DNA of 64,000 nt from Micromonospora andamanensis (GCF_016863495.1 NZ_BOOZ01000001.1:58447-122446); one strand, 5' to 3'; counted from the stretch's first letter, positions 17,541 to 26,058 are shown. Program-made: numbers and translations. The notes: a model not told the origin generated them from the sequence alone.

Positions 17541-17582
17541 CTGCGTCGACAAGGTGGGTACGCAGATGCCTCATTTCTGCGT
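17541..17582. promoter_or_regulatory. CTGCGT half-site cluster upstream of XRE-flavoprotein genes
   Basis: ACGCAGA (17560-17566) and TCTGCGT (17576-17582) form a perfect inverted repeat around 9 bases. A third CTGCGTC lies at 17541. Position in the gap between the leftward XRE gene and the rightward small-protein gene suggests an operator. Confidence 0.45.
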
Positions 17583-17735
17583 CAGGCAGGCTCCTTCGGC
17601 GCTGTAGTTCCTGGTCAATCACTCGCCGAGGCTGAACGTATGGCCCGGGGCGGGTGCTGGGCTCCGGTGGTGCCGACCCCCGACGGTGCGCCGTCCCCGC
17701 CCGCCTCGGTGCCGCAACCACAGCAGGGGAGGGAC

Positions 17736-17990
17736 ATGGATTCGATTGACGAGGTGCTCGGCGAGCTGCCGATGCCGCCGTACGTGACAGCAGAGGATGT
17801 CGGTTTCGCGGTGCGGGCGGTGACCGTACACGCTGCGGAGCAGTGGCCCGAGGGGCCGCGCTGCCGGAACGACCGCGCGCCGCATCCGTGCCGGCTGCAT
17901 CGGTGGGGGCGGCGGGTGCTGGACCGGCGCGGCCTCAGCGACAGGCAGGTGCAGGCGCTCATCGCCGAGCAGGAGGCACCGCGGCGATGA
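17736..17990 (+). CDS. Small conserved protein (paralogue of the 58941 gene)
   Basis: 84 residues from the ATG at 17736 (GGGGAGGGAC upstream). Sequence reads MDSIDEVLGELPMPPYVTAED, then a block with AVTVHAAEQWPEG, C-R-N-D and PHPCRLHRWGRRVLDRRGLS. A second copy in this window (58941-59474) shares this block, so the family is defined by Cys, Cys and His residues in CRND...PCRLHRWGR. The function is unknown. It resembles actinobacterial small proteins near cell-division or signalling genes. It overlaps the DivIVA-like gene by ATGA, and that gene in turn overlaps the globin-reductase gene, so the three are co-translated. Confidence 0.8.
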   Translation: MDSIDEVLGELPMPPYVTAEDVGFAVRAVTVHAAEQWPEGPRCRNDRAPHPCRLHRWGRRVLDRRGLSDRQVQALIAEQEAPRR

Positions 17991-18241
17991 TCTACCTGTC
18001 CGGGGAACGCCTGCAATCGCATCACGTCCGCGCCGCCGAGTTCGACAGGCGCTGGCGGGGCCTGGACCCCGCTCAGGTGTACGACTATCTCGACCGGGTC
18101 GCCGACGAACTGGCCCGGCTGCACCGGGAGTTGACCACCGCGAACACCGAGTCGGAGCGGATCCGGCAGGCGTTGCGGCAGTGGCAGTCCCGGCACGCCG
18201 AGTGTCGACCCCACGGGCATTCGGCGGGGGAGCGCAGGTGA
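17987..18241 (+). CDS. Short DivIVA-domain protein
   Basis: 84 residues, overlapping the preceding stop by ATGA. The middle, FDRRWRGLDPAQVYDYLDRVADELARL, matches the N-terminal DivIVA domain (R-G-[YL]-x3-[EQ]-V-x2-[FY]-L) followed by a coiled-coil helix to the C-terminus. Full-length DivIVA proteins direct polar growth in actinomycetes. This is only a mini version with one domain and no long coiled coil. It may bind membranes of negative curvature or dock onto a longer DivIVA protein. The gene ends GTGA-overlapped with the globin-reductase gene. Confidence 0.75.
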   Translation: MIYLSGERLQSHHVRAAEFDRRWRGLDPAQVYDYLDRVADELARLHRELTTANTESERIRQALRQWQSRHAECRPHGHSAGERR

Positions 18242-19362
18242 CCGGGGCGGCTGGCGACGACGCGGTGATGGGCGAGGTTGCCGCGAGCTTCCGGGCCGGT
18301 CTGCAGGCGTACTCCCCGGGGCTGTTGCCGGAACGGGCGACGGCGCTCGTCGTCGCCGCGCTGGCCCGCCTGGTCGGCGGCGGTGGTGACCGGGCCGGGC
18401 GGTTGGCGCTGCTGGCGGTGCTCGGCCGGGTCCACCGCCGGTACCGGCTGCGCCCCGAGCACGGCCCGCTCATCGGTGCCGCGCTGGCACCTGTGGCACC
18501 ACGGCTGTGCCCGCAACAGGTCGGCTGGGAGCGACGGTGGCGGCGGGCCTGGGCGCTGATCGAGCGCGCCGCCGGGCGGATGGGCGACGGGCCGGCGTTC
18601 TGGCCGGCTGAGGTGGTCGGCCGCGACCTGGCCGCCGACGGCATCGTCATCCTGACGGTACGCCCGTGGCGGCGGCTGCCGTTCCGCCCCGGTCAGGCGG
18701 TGCCGGTCTGCCTGCCGCAGCATCCCGGCCGGTGGCGCTGGTACTGCCCGGCGAACGCCCCACGCCCCGACGACGCCGTCGAGCTGCATGTCCGCGCGGT
18801 CCCCGCCGGCACCGTCTCCCGCACCCTCGTCCATGAGGTACGCCCCGACGACCTGCTCCACCTCGGCCCACCCGTCGACATCGGCCTGAGCCTGCCCACC
18901 GCCCCGGAGCCGTCCCCTCCTGGCGGCCCTGCCGAGGCGGCATCCGCCAGGGCAGCGCCGGCCGGGGCGGGACGAGCCGCTGCCCGGGATCTGTTGCTGG
19001 TGGCCGGCGGCACCGGGTTGGCACCGCTGCGCGCCCTTGTCGAGCAGGTAGCCACCGGGCCGGACGGTAGCCGGGTGACCCTGATCGTCGGCGCACGCAC
19101 AGTGGCCGACCTCTACGACGCGATCAGTCTGGACAAGCTGGACCAGGCAAACTCCTGGCTGACAGTCGTCCCGGCCTTCTCACACGACCCGTTCGTCACC
19201 CCCGCCGAACAGGGCTACGCGCTGAGCCTGGGGCTTTATCACCACAGCTGCGGCCAGCACGTCTACGTCTGCGGCCCGCCCGCGATGCTCGACCTCGCCC
19301 GGCAACTACTTCCCGCCACCGGGATACCCGCCGACCGGATTCACCTACCCACGATTCTCTGA
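18238..19362 (+). CDS. Globin-reductase (flavohaemoglobin-like) protein
   Basis: 374 residues from a GTG that overlaps the previous stop (GTGA; GGGGGAG upstream). Residues about 1-125 are a globin-like helical domain, with VHRRYRLRPEHGPLIGAAL carrying the probable proximal His. Then an FAD-binding reductase: LPFRPGQAVPVCL, the FAD motif RWYCPAN (R-x-Y-[SC]-x-x-N), the NAD(P) motif VAGGTGLAPLRALVE and C-terminal VYVCGPPAML. Flavohaemoglobins detoxify nitric oxide. The globin half is diverged, so haem binding needs testing. A Pro/Ala-rich insertion (about 220-250) splits the reductase. Operon with the small Cys protein and DivIVA-like gene. Confidence 0.82.
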   Translation: MTGAAGDDAVMGEVAASFRAGLQAYSPGLLPERATALVVAALARLVGGGGDRAGRLALLAVLGRVHRRYRLRPEHGPLIGAALAPVAPRLCPQQVGWERRWRRAWALIERAAGRMGDGPAFWPAEVVGRDLAADGIVILTVRPWRRLPFRPGQAVPVCLPQHPGRWRWYCPANAPRPDDAVELHVRAVPAGTVSRTLVHEVRPDDLLHLGPPVDIGLSLPTAPEPSPPGGPAEAASARAAPAGAGRAAARDLLLVAGGTGLAPLRALVEQVATGPDGSRVTLIVGARTVADLYDAISLDKLDQANSWLTVVPAFSHDPFVTPAEQGYALSLGLYHHSCGQHVYVCGPPAMLDLARQLLPATGIPADRIHLPTIL

Positions 19363-19389
19363 CGACCGCGTGTCCTCGGGGGGTGTTAA

Positions 19390-19442
19390 TCACATCGAAA
19401 GATGTGAGACCTTGTATCGGTCAGTGACCGCCTCGATACAAG
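19390..19442. promoter_or_regulatory. Two tandem hairpins before the 19454 gene
   Basis: TCACATC-GAAA-GATGTGA (19390-19407) is a perfect 7-bp stem with a GAAA tetraloop. It is followed by CTTGTATCG (19411-19419) and its perfect inverted copy CGATACAAG (19434-19442). The second arm includes the AAG of AAGGGG, the likely ribosome site of the next gene, so pairing could hide it. Confidence 0.5.
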
Positions 19443-19453
19443 GGGTGATTGGC

Positions 19454-20080
19454 GTGGGGGTTGATGACGAGCCGTCGGAATGGTCGGTCGACAAGTTCGG
19501 CCCAGACCTGGTCCGTGACCTGCGGGCGCGGATACCCAAGGCCCTCCAGCGGGCCGTCGAGCTGGCCCAGAACGCGCGGGAGGCGTCGGCGCTGGACACG
19601 GATCATGCTTTCGGCCCGACCCGCTGGAAGCAGCAGTACGAGTCGCTGCACGAGCACCTCCGGGACCTGCCGGATGTGCAGGACGTGCATCCGCCCGGCG
19701 CGCAGGTGCGCGTCACCATCTGCCGTAACCACCTGCTGTTGCCCTGGATGTACGCCAAGCGCCGCGGTCTCGACATGCGACGCGTGCGGGGGCGACTCAA
19801 GAACCAGCTCGTCCGTGACCTGCTGATCCTCTTCGGGCCGGCGCCTGGCTACGACGAGCCGACCCTGCCGGGCATGCCCGCGACGCCGGACGAGGCCCGG
19901 GACCGGACACTGCTGCGCGCGGCCATCGAGGAACTCACCCCGCAGCCCAGGACGCTGCTCGTCGGCTTCGCCTGCAACTCGGACGAAGGGCTGCTCGGTG
20001 TCTCCTGGGGTGAAGCCGCTCTCGCTCCTGGTGGTGGGCTGGACTGGGGACCGGTCGAGGAACTGTTCCGGCTCGCCTGA
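19454..20080 (+). CDS. Unrecognised 208-residue protein
   Basis: The GTG at 19454 is preferred because AAGGGG lies 8 bases before it. In-frame starts further up (19370) would run through two hairpins. The product is soluble, with no signal peptide or membrane helix. A charged N-terminal half (WSVDKFGPDLVRDLRARIPKAL) is followed by a core VRVTICRNHLLLPWMYAKRR and an acidic C-terminal part EELTPQPRTLLVGFACNSDEGLL. I cannot assign a family. The core with Pro-Trp-Met-Tyr and conserved-looking Cys residues suggests a folded domain rather than a spurious frame. Codon use matches the neighbours. Confidence 0.65.
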   Translation: MGVDDEPSEWSVDKFGPDLVRDLRARIPKALQRAVELAQNAREASALDTDHAFGPTRWKQQYESLHEHLRDLPDVQDVHPPGAQVRVTICRNHLLLPWMYAKRRGLDMRRVRGRLKNQLVRDLLILFGPAPGYDEPTLPGMPATPDEARDRTLLRAAIEELTPQPRTLLVGFACNSDEGLLGVSWGEAALAPGGGLDWGPVEELFRLA

Positions 20081-20124
20081 CCGTCAGGCCCGATGTGCTG
20101 GCCGCGCCCGAGGTCGGCGCCAGC

Positions 20125-21093
20125 TCACGCGGTCGTGTCGCCGTACTCGCGGATGTCGTTGACGTCGAGGGTGATCCGGCTGTTGTCGGCCCACTCGCCG
20201 GTGGCCTGCTGCCAGCTGCGGTCGTCGCGCTCGTCGATCGCCGACCAGTTCGGACGGTGGTGACGGAGGTAGATGGGGCCTGTCGACTCGCCGGGGGCCA
20301 GCTTCCCGGCGGCGAAGGTCAACTCGATCCAGCCGGGGATCGGGGTGCCGGGCGGCGGGAAGACCGTCGGGGTGGGCGTCGGAGTCCGCGGCAGCGGCGA
20401 CGTGGTCGTCGCGGGTGCCATTGACGATCCCGAGGCGGGCGGCGATGGCGTCGCCGAGGCGGGCGGTGGCGGGCCCGGCGGCAGGGGTGGTGGGAAGTAC
20501 TGGATGTGGCGGTGCACGTTGGCGCAGCCGATCGCCGCCCAGTCGCAGTTGGTGACGAGCGAGGTGTTCCCACCCTCGAACGTCAGGTGGTAGCGGACCC
20601 GCACGTCAGCCAGGTCGAGCGGGGCGGTGCCCGTGTTGACGACCTGGAGGACGTGCTGGATCTGGTTGTCCGTCGGCGACCAGCTCAGGTTCCGGTAGCT
20701 GACCCGCGCCTTGCCGTACGCGGTGCGGACCGGGGTCACCGCCGAGTCGAGGGAGTACCCGCCGTCGGTGTACGCCCACACGGTGAGCCGGTATCCGGTG
20801 CCCGGCGCGAGATCGGTCAGGGTGAGGTCGGTGCCGGTGGTGGTGCCGAGGCTGCGGTACACGTTGGGGCCGAGCCAGGCCCGCACCTCGTGCCGGATGG
20901 GCGTCCCGCCCGGCTCACCGATCCAGGTCGACGGTGACCAGGTCAGGGTCAGCAGGTGCGGCTCGTTCGCCACCACCACCGGTGCGCCGGGAGTGGTCAG
21001 GACCGGATCGTCGGCCGCACGGGCGACGGCGGTGCCGGAGAGCCCGAGCACGATGCCGAGGACTGCGACAAGAGTTACCCGACGAGCACGCAT
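20125..21093 (-). CDS. Secreted FnIII-CBM3 protein
   Basis: 322 residues. The ATG at 21093 is preferred: TACCAT ends 7 bases before it, implying a leaderless mRNA. An ATG at 21117 is possible. Signal peptide MRARRVTLVAVLGIVLGLSGTA. A fibronectin type III domain follows (about 35-125), then a family-3 carbohydrate-binding module: VSYRNLSWSPTDNQIQHVLQ, DLADVRVRYHLTFEGG, CDWAAIGC, and after a break GWIELTF, APGESTGPIYLR. The module is split by about 50 Pro/Thr/Ser-rich residues. CBM3 binds cellulose or chitin. No catalytic domain is attached, so it may be a lone binding or adhesion protein. Confidence 0.8.
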   Translation of the reverse strand: MRARRVTLVAVLGIVLGLSGTAVARAADDPVLTTPGAPVVVANEPHLLTLTWSPSTWIGEPGGTPIRHEVRAWLGPNVYRSLGTTTGTDLTLTDLAPGTGYRLTVWAYTDGGYSLDSAVTPVRTAYGKARVSYRNLSWSPTDNQIQHVLQVVNTGTAPLDLADVRVRYHLTFEGGNTSLVTNCDWAAIGCANVHRHIQYFPPPLPPGPPPPASATPSPPASGSSMAPATTTSPLPRTPTPTPTVFPPPGTPIPGWIELTFAAGKLAPGESTGPIYLRHHRPNWSAIDERDDRSWQQATGEWADNSRITLDVNDIREYGDTTA

Positions 21094-21100
21094 AGTGCGT

Positions 21101-21130
21101 ATGGTAGCGGCCAACATCCATCTCTATCAA
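21101..21130 (-). promoter_or_regulatory. Promoter of CBM3 gene: TTGATA-N18-TACCAT
   Basis: On the minus strand, TTGATA (21125-21130) and TACCAT (21101-21106) are separated by 18 bases. The -10 box ends 7 bases before the ATG at 21093, so transcription should begin at or next to the start codon. Confidence 0.6.
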
Positions 21131-21279
21131 TCGCTGAGGCTGCTGGTAGGTCTGTCGCATTGCACGGCCCGCAGATGATTCCTGCCGTTGCGACAGTGAG
21201 GTTTCCCGTCGCCGGGATACCCGTCATGCGGATCCATCGTGCCGTTATCCGAAGGTGGTGGATGCGAATTTGCATAGGG

Positions 21280-21312
21280 CAATTGCTTCCCTAGATGCAA
21301 TTGAGGCAATTG
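21280..21312. repeat. Three CAATTG boxes on a 9-base grid
   Basis: CAATTG at 21280, 21298 and 21307 (spacings 18 and 9), in the 373-base gap between the CBM3 gene and the peptidase-inhibitor gene. The boxes are AT-rich against a GC-rich background and self-complementary. They may be an operator. The remainder of the gap (21131-21466) shows no gene. Confidence 0.4.
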
Positions 21313-21466
21313 GAGAATGGTGAGGAGCTGTTCTTGGGGCTGCTGATGGTGATCTGGGCTGGGAGTTTCCTAGGCTGGGTTTGAGAGCGGTGGCCTCGAC
21401 GAGGAGGGTGGGCTCGTTCTTCCGGACTGTTGTCCGGCATCGAATGCTGCGCTGCGGGGGTTCCAG

Positions 21467-21979
21467 ATGCCGATTCTCGTTTCTGTCCGTCCGCTATTTA
21501 CGGCGATCTTCACCGTGTTGCTCCTGGGAGTGACGGCGCCCGCACCAGCTCTGGCCGGGCCGACAGAGCGATCCGCCGTATCGGTGGATTTGACGCGGTA
21601 CCTCGCCGTCCATCCGGGCGGCACCGTGCTCAACGACAATGAGATCAGCTACCAGGACGGCGAACTGATCGTCACCCTCAAGCCCGCGGTGGGCGTCTAT
21701 GGAGTGGCCGACTGCCCCTCAGGTTGGTTCTGCTTCTACGAGTGGCCACACTACGGCTACCCGCGCGGCAAGCTCTCCTCCTGTGGCTGGCAGAATCTCG
21801 CCAATTGGAGCTGGCAGTTCCGGGTCGAGTCTGCGCACTACAACCTCGGCAACGGCTATGTGGCCTTCTACTACCATCAGAGCCAGGAGCTCTTTCGCGT
21901 GGGCGTGGGCAACCGGGTCCGCAGCGACGCCGCGCCGCATCGGAACTGGGCGAACTACGTGTACCGGCATTGCTCGTAG
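21467..21979 (+). CDS. Secreted peptidase inhibitor, family I36-like
   Basis: 170 residues, ATG at 21467 after GGGGG. Signal peptide: hydrophobic FTAIFTVLLLGVTAPAPALA, cleaved near residue 30. The mature C-terminal half has ADCPSGWFCFYEWPHY and SCGWQNLANWSW, a cysteine-containing beta fold like the I36 metallopeptidase inhibitor family (the Streptomyces SMI type). These bind extracellular metalloproteases. A region of about 55 residues precedes the I36-like domain. The final residues RNWANYVYRHCS supply a pairing Cys. Convergent with the kinase-like gene, 8 bases apart. Confidence 0.78.
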   Translation: MPILVSVRPLFTAIFTVLLLGVTAPAPALAGPTERSAVSVDLTRYLAVHPGGTVLNDNEISYQDGELIVTLKPAVGVYGVADCPSGWFCFYEWPHYGYPRGKLSSCGWQNLANWSWQFRVESAHYNLGNGYVAFYYHQSQELFRVGVGNRVRSDAAPHRNWANYVYRHCS

Positions 21980-21987
21980 GCAGGCCC

Positions 21988-24477
21988 CTACTCGCAGGGA
22001 TCGTCCATGGTGTTCGTGCGCGTGTTGACGAGATATCGGTACTGGCTGAGGAGTACGTCGTCGCGGCTGAGTTCGTAGCTGAGCAGCCGGCCGGTTGCAT
22101 CGAACAGCAGGGTGTCCTGCCTGCCCTCTCGGTCCTCGGCCCGAAAGGCGGCCCCGCGCTGCCCGGCCTCGTCGACGTACCTACCGACGAAGTCAATCCC
22201 CGGCGTCCTGGCGAGTTCTCGCAGGAGGACCGACCGCTGCGCCGGATCGAGCGGGTGGAACTGGTAGAACCTGACGACCAGCCGCATCATGCCGGCGGCG
22301 TCGCGTAACTCAGGTGGTTGCTTGCGGAACTCCCGCCGTAGCTGGTCGCGTAGTGCGTCCGGGCCGTCCGCCGGCATCGGCATGACGTCGGTCATCCTCT
22401 TCTCGGAGAAGATGGAGGTCGTGGTGCCGACCGGCGCGCCCTCCTCGAACTCCGTCTCGATCCGCTTGCCAGACTGCTCGGGAGTGAACCACAGCTCATA
22501 CCGGTGGTGGCTGACCAGTTCGGGATTCTCCTGGTTGCCGTTCCACGACTTCACCTCGTGGTGCGCGCACGCGTACCTGCCCTGCGGTGAGTCCTCCGGC
22601 AGTGCGGCGACGTCGTCGGCGAGCTTCTCAAGGGTGTCGGGTAGCGGAGCGCTACGGGCGCCACTGTTCCGAGATGAGGCGGACGAGGGCGCCCGCGACG
22701 GGGAGATGGTCTGATTGGGTGCATTGACATTGTCGTTGCGCCGTTCAATCAGCGGGATCAGCCCTACGGCGCCGGCCACGCTTACCAGACTGGCGAGCGG
22801 GACCGCAAAGGTGCGGAGGTGGGGCAGGCGTAGCTTGCGGCGCGGCGGCGGGACGGGCCCTGCGGAGCGGTCATGGTGTGGTTGCCGAGGCTGCGGAGCG
22901 GGACTTCGCGGAACGGAAAAGCTGGGCAGAGCACTCGTTTCCGATTCGGCGAGGCCGGTGCCGACCGGGGTCACAGTGCCGGCACCCGTACCGATAGGGC
23001 TGGTCACCGGATTTGCCGGCCAGTGAGCGGACGCGTCGTCCAATGCTGGTCGGGAGGTCCCGAGGTCCTGGGGTGCCGGCTCGGGCGTCTGCCCCGCAGA
23101 CGACACGAGGGGAGTCTCCGGCCGGGGGTCGTGGATCCAGAGTGGTCGGGGACCGATGGTCAACAATTGCTGGTCGAGGCCGACCGCCGGGCTCTTTCTG
23201 CCGTGTGGGCCGGTCCGGGCGGTGGGCGGCAGGAAGACCGGCAGCACCGAGGCCGTCGGTGGGATCAGCGTTGCGCCATCCTCCTTCGGCAGAGCCTGGT
23301 GATACGCCTCCAGCGCCTCCACCGCGAGATCCCAGCACCACCGGCGCCCCGGCTCACCGAGGTTGGTGAAGGTGAGGCAGACCAGTGCATGGGCGACCAA
23401 TGCCAGCGTCCGCTGCTGGCGCCACTCCAGTCCGCAGTCCGCTTGCCGGGCATAGGTCAGTCCGACTTGGTGAACGCCCTTGATCAGCTGAGCCAGCCCC
23501 GGCAGCAGACTTCCAGGGGGCGAGCGGTCGGGGTCGATGAGGTATCGGCGCAGGGCATCGGCCTGGTTCCGGGGCATCCTGTCGCCAGCTTCCCCGTCGG
23601 GAGTACGCGGTGCGATCGTCCTGAGCAGGGTGGTCATCAGGAGGAAGTACACGTCCCGGGTGAGCGCTCCGTCGTCTCGGTAGCCGCCACAGTCGACAAG
23701 CAGGAACTGCTCGTACTGCAATTCACCACTCTGGCGCGGCACGAGTACATTACCGCCGTGGGTGTCCCCGTGCGTGTGGCCGGCGAAGTAGACGATTGGG
23801 CGCCCGCTCAGCGGCGAATCGGAGCAGGTGAGCAGGTGCAGTGGGTTCGGGCGACGTACGTCGCCGAGATCGAGCCACGCGTCGGCGGTCGCCGACAATC
23901 CGAGTTCGCGGACCGCGGCCAGCACTGACTCCTCTGTGGCAAGCGCTGCCACCTCCTGCCGAATGAACCCACCGACAGTGGTATCGGCTGTCGGTACACC
24001 AGCTCCGTTCGGTCCCGCGTCGGCGGCGTTCCAGTCGTTGAGAAGCAACGCGGCGATCTTCGGGATTGCCTTCGACTGCTCGTCGTCGGTCAACTCCGCG
24101 AGACTCTTCACTTCGTCGCCACCGTTGGCAACGCGTTGAATCAACAGGTAGCGGTCGTCATCAACTCGGCAGCAGCCGACCTGCTCGACGATGTGGCGCT
24201 GAGCGAAGCCCGGATGTGACCGCTGTGCGCGGCGATGCCCATCTGCCTGCTCAAGCGCCGAGTCGGCCGGCACCACCTTGACGATCCGCTTCTGCATCAG
24301 TGATCGACCTCGGTCAGTGCTGGTCAACGCGACGCAGAAGAGGAGGGCGTCGCTGTATTGCGGGCCGGGCCGAAACTCTCGTACGACTCGGACGTTGCTC
24401 GCGCCGGTGAAAGCTTCCACGGCCGAAGCGATGCGCTCATCCGCGAGCCGACTGTCGTAGGCGGGTCTTTTGCCCAT
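21988..24477 (-). CDS. Kinase-like / transmembrane / CU044_5270-like fusion protein
   Basis: 829 residues from the ATG at 24477 (GAGGGAC upstream). Residues about 1-380 have a phosphotransferase-like fold: nucleotide-lobe sequence QKRIVKVVPADSAL, catalytic loop FAGHTHGDTHGGNVLV near 236, and LLVDCGGYRDDGALTRDVY. A Pro/Ser-rich linker follows, then a single membrane helix (FAVPLASLVSVAGAVGLIPLI, near 560). The last 250 residues resemble CU044_5270-family extracellular domains (DRYLS-type beta sheet, ELARTPGIDFVGRYVDEAG). The kinase part reminds me of TCAD9 conflict-system proteins, which I cannot verify. Layout suggests envelope sensing linked to an intracellular kinase-like domain. Faces the S-4TM effector gene across 246 bases. 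Confidence 0.7.
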   Translation of the reverse strand: MGKRPAYDSRLADERIASAVEAFTGASNVRVVREFRPGPQYSDALLFCVALTSTDRGRSLMQKRIVKVVPADSALEQADGHRRAQRSHPGFAQRHIVEQVGCCRVDDDRYLLIQRVANGGDEVKSLAELTDDEQSKAIPKIAALLLNDWNAADAGPNGAGVPTADTTVGGFIRQEVAALATEESVLAAVRELGLSATADAWLDLGDVRRPNPLHLLTCSDSPLSGRPIVYFAGHTHGDTHGGNVLVPRQSGELQYEQFLLVDCGGYRDDGALTRDVYFLLMTTLLRTIAPRTPDGEAGDRMPRNQADALRRYLIDPDRSPPGSLLPGLAQLIKGVHQVGLTYARQADCGLEWRQQRTLALVAHALVCLTFTNLGEPGRRWCWDLAVEALEAYHQALPKEDGATLIPPTASVLPVFLPPTARTGPHGRKSPAVGLDQQLLTIGPRPLWIHDPRPETPLVSSAGQTPEPAPQDLGTSRPALDDASAHWPANPVTSPIGTGAGTVTPVGTGLAESETSALPSFSVPRSPAPQPRQPHHDRSAGPVPPPRRKLRLPHLRTFAVPLASLVSVAGAVGLIPLIERRNDNVNAPNQTISPSRAPSSASSRNSGARSAPLPDTLEKLADDVAALPEDSPQGRYACAHHEVKSWNGNQENPELVSHHRYELWFTPEQSGKRIETEFEEGAPVGTTTSIFSEKRMTDVMPMPADGPDALRDQLRREFRKQPPELRDAAGMMRLVVRFYQFHPLDPAQRSVLLRELARTPGIDFVGRYVDEAGQRGAAFRAEDREGRQDTLLFDATGRLLSYELSRDDVLLSQYRYLVNTRTNTMDDPCE

Positions 24478-24723
24478 GTCCCTCGTTGGACCTTCCAAGG
24501 TGCGGGCGGGCGGGCCAGTGGGGTTTGCCCGTCCGGACAGCGACACGTGCCTGTGTGTCGGCTCAATCTAGCTGACTGTCGGACCAATCAGCACGTCACC
24601 CTCATGCGAGCCCAAAACCTACTAAAAAGTAACTAGCTGATCACTTGAGGTGTCCTCTTGGGAGCGATGGGTCACATCTAACGCTCTGGATTTAGAATCG
24701 GTTACCGGACCCGGGAGGCCGCC

Positions 24724-25665
24724 GTGACCGACCCCGCCAAGTCCCTGCTCAGTCGCCAGACCGAGCCCGAGATGATGGCCTTGCTGCGGGCCATGTCGGT
24801 CTGCCATGCCCGGGCGCAACGGCTCGACAACCTCCGGATGATCCTCTCTATCCTGCTCGGTGTGACGGGCGCCGTGGTAGCCCTCACCGGCGTGTCGTCC
24901 ACGCTGGTCACCGCCGTCGGTGCCCTGTGGGCGTTGGCGAACGCGGTCGGCTTGGGCGTTTGGTCCCGCGGTCAACTCGGCCGCGCCGCCGCGCTTCAGG
25001 AAATGTTCGACGTGCGACTTTTCGGCCTGCCCTGGAATGCCCTGGCCGCCGGAGGCGAGGTGAGCGCCCCCGAGGTGAGTCGCCTGCACCGGGCGTACCG
25101 GGGCGATGAGACGTACCTACGCGACTACTACGAGGTGCCGCTTCTGCCCAGCCCGTACGATGTGCTCGCCTGTCAGCAGCAGAATCTCGGCTGGGGTGCC
25201 CGGGTTCGTCGTCGTTACGCGCACATGGTGCTCGGTGGTACGGCGGCGTGGGGCCTGCTCGGAGTCGTGTTCGGGGTGACTGCCGAGCTCACCGTCTCGC
25301 AGCTGCTGCTTCAGTGGTACGTGCCGTCACTCGGCGCTCTGCTGCTCGGCCTGGAGATTTACCGCAGCCAGCGGGACGTGGCGGCCGAACGAGAGCGCGC
25401 ACTGGCGGTGATGCAGGAGCGTATCGCCGCTACGGTCGAGCGAGGCGCCGACGCCTCCTCGGCGGAACTGCTCACCCTGGCCCGGCAGGTCCAGGATCTG
25501 ATCTTCCGGAGTCGGCAGGGGCAGGCCCGCGTACCTGATTGGTTCTTCCGGCGGTTCCACGCGGCGGATCGGCAGGACTTCCAGGTAGCCATGAGCGCCC
25601 TCACCCGGCTGCTCCAGGACGCCCGGCTCGTGACGCCTGGTCGTACAGAGGGATCGCTCACGTGA
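24724..25665 (+). CDS. S-4TM family putative pore-forming effector
   Basis: 313 residues from a GTG at 24724 (GGGAGG upstream). Four membrane helices lie in two pairs, about 38-60/62-82 and 165-185/190-215. The hallmark segment LQEMFDVRLFGLPWNAL (about 95-112) is present between the pairs, as in the S-4TM family described as membrane-perforating effectors in nucleotide-signalling conflict systems. The cytoplasmic C-terminus is a long charged helix. No nucleotide cyclase lies next to it. The only close partner is the divergent kinase-like fusion gene. Family call is by recognition of motif and topology. Confidence 0.75.
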   Translation: MTDPAKSLLSRQTEPEMMALLRAMSVCHARAQRLDNLRMILSILLGVTGAVVALTGVSSTLVTAVGALWALANAVGLGVWSRGQLGRAAALQEMFDVRLFGLPWNALAAGGEVSAPEVSRLHRAYRGDETYLRDYYEVPLLPSPYDVLACQQQNLGWGARVRRRYAHMVLGGTAAWGLLGVVFGVTAELTVSQLLLQWYVPSLGALLLGLEIYRSQRDVAAERERALAVMQERIAATVERGADASSAELLTLARQVQDLIFRSRQGQARVPDWFFRRFHAADRQDFQVAMSALTRLLQDARLVTPGRTEGSLT

Positions 25666-25741
25666 TCCGGCGACCACCCGAGAGGCCGGGCGTGCCTGTC
25701 GGCGAATGGCTCGGACCGGTCGTGTGGCCTGGGCGAGATGC

Positions 25742-26058
25742 TCATCGGGACTCGATCCGGCCAAGCGCTCCCGGCTCCACCCGCTTCCAGGCTTGGTCAC
25801 CTGGGACGAGCGCGCTGCGCAGGTACGCAGTGGTGGCGCGCTGGATCAGGGCGACCCGTTCCGGGCTAAGGGTCCGGGAGTCGAGGTGGGTCGGCTGGAG
25901 CACCGCGAAGCGGTGTGCCGCCCAGTGCTCGACAAGCGGCCGTACATGTCCATGTTGCCGCCGGAGCCGTGCGCGAACACGACGATCGGCAGCCCGGAAC
26001 CGGTCACCGGGGCGGTGACCCGGACCTGGAGGGCCCTTCTGGCGAGCAGCCCAACCCC
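25742..26058 (-). pseudogene. Alpha/beta hydrolase remnant
   Basis: On the minus strand, ALQVRVTAPVTGSG then LPIVVFAHGSGGNMDMYG is the start of a chlorophyllase-like alpha/beta hydrolase with its HGSGG oxyanion motif. After Tyr-Gly the frame must shift to continue PLVEHWAAHRFAVLQPTHLD. Then the sequence jumps to SPERVALIQRATTAYLRSAL and ends with a stop at 25742. The jump omits the nucleophile and most of the core, so this is a frameshifted, internally deleted relic. It is fused directly to a TetR relic on the other strand at about 26050. Confidence 0.75.
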
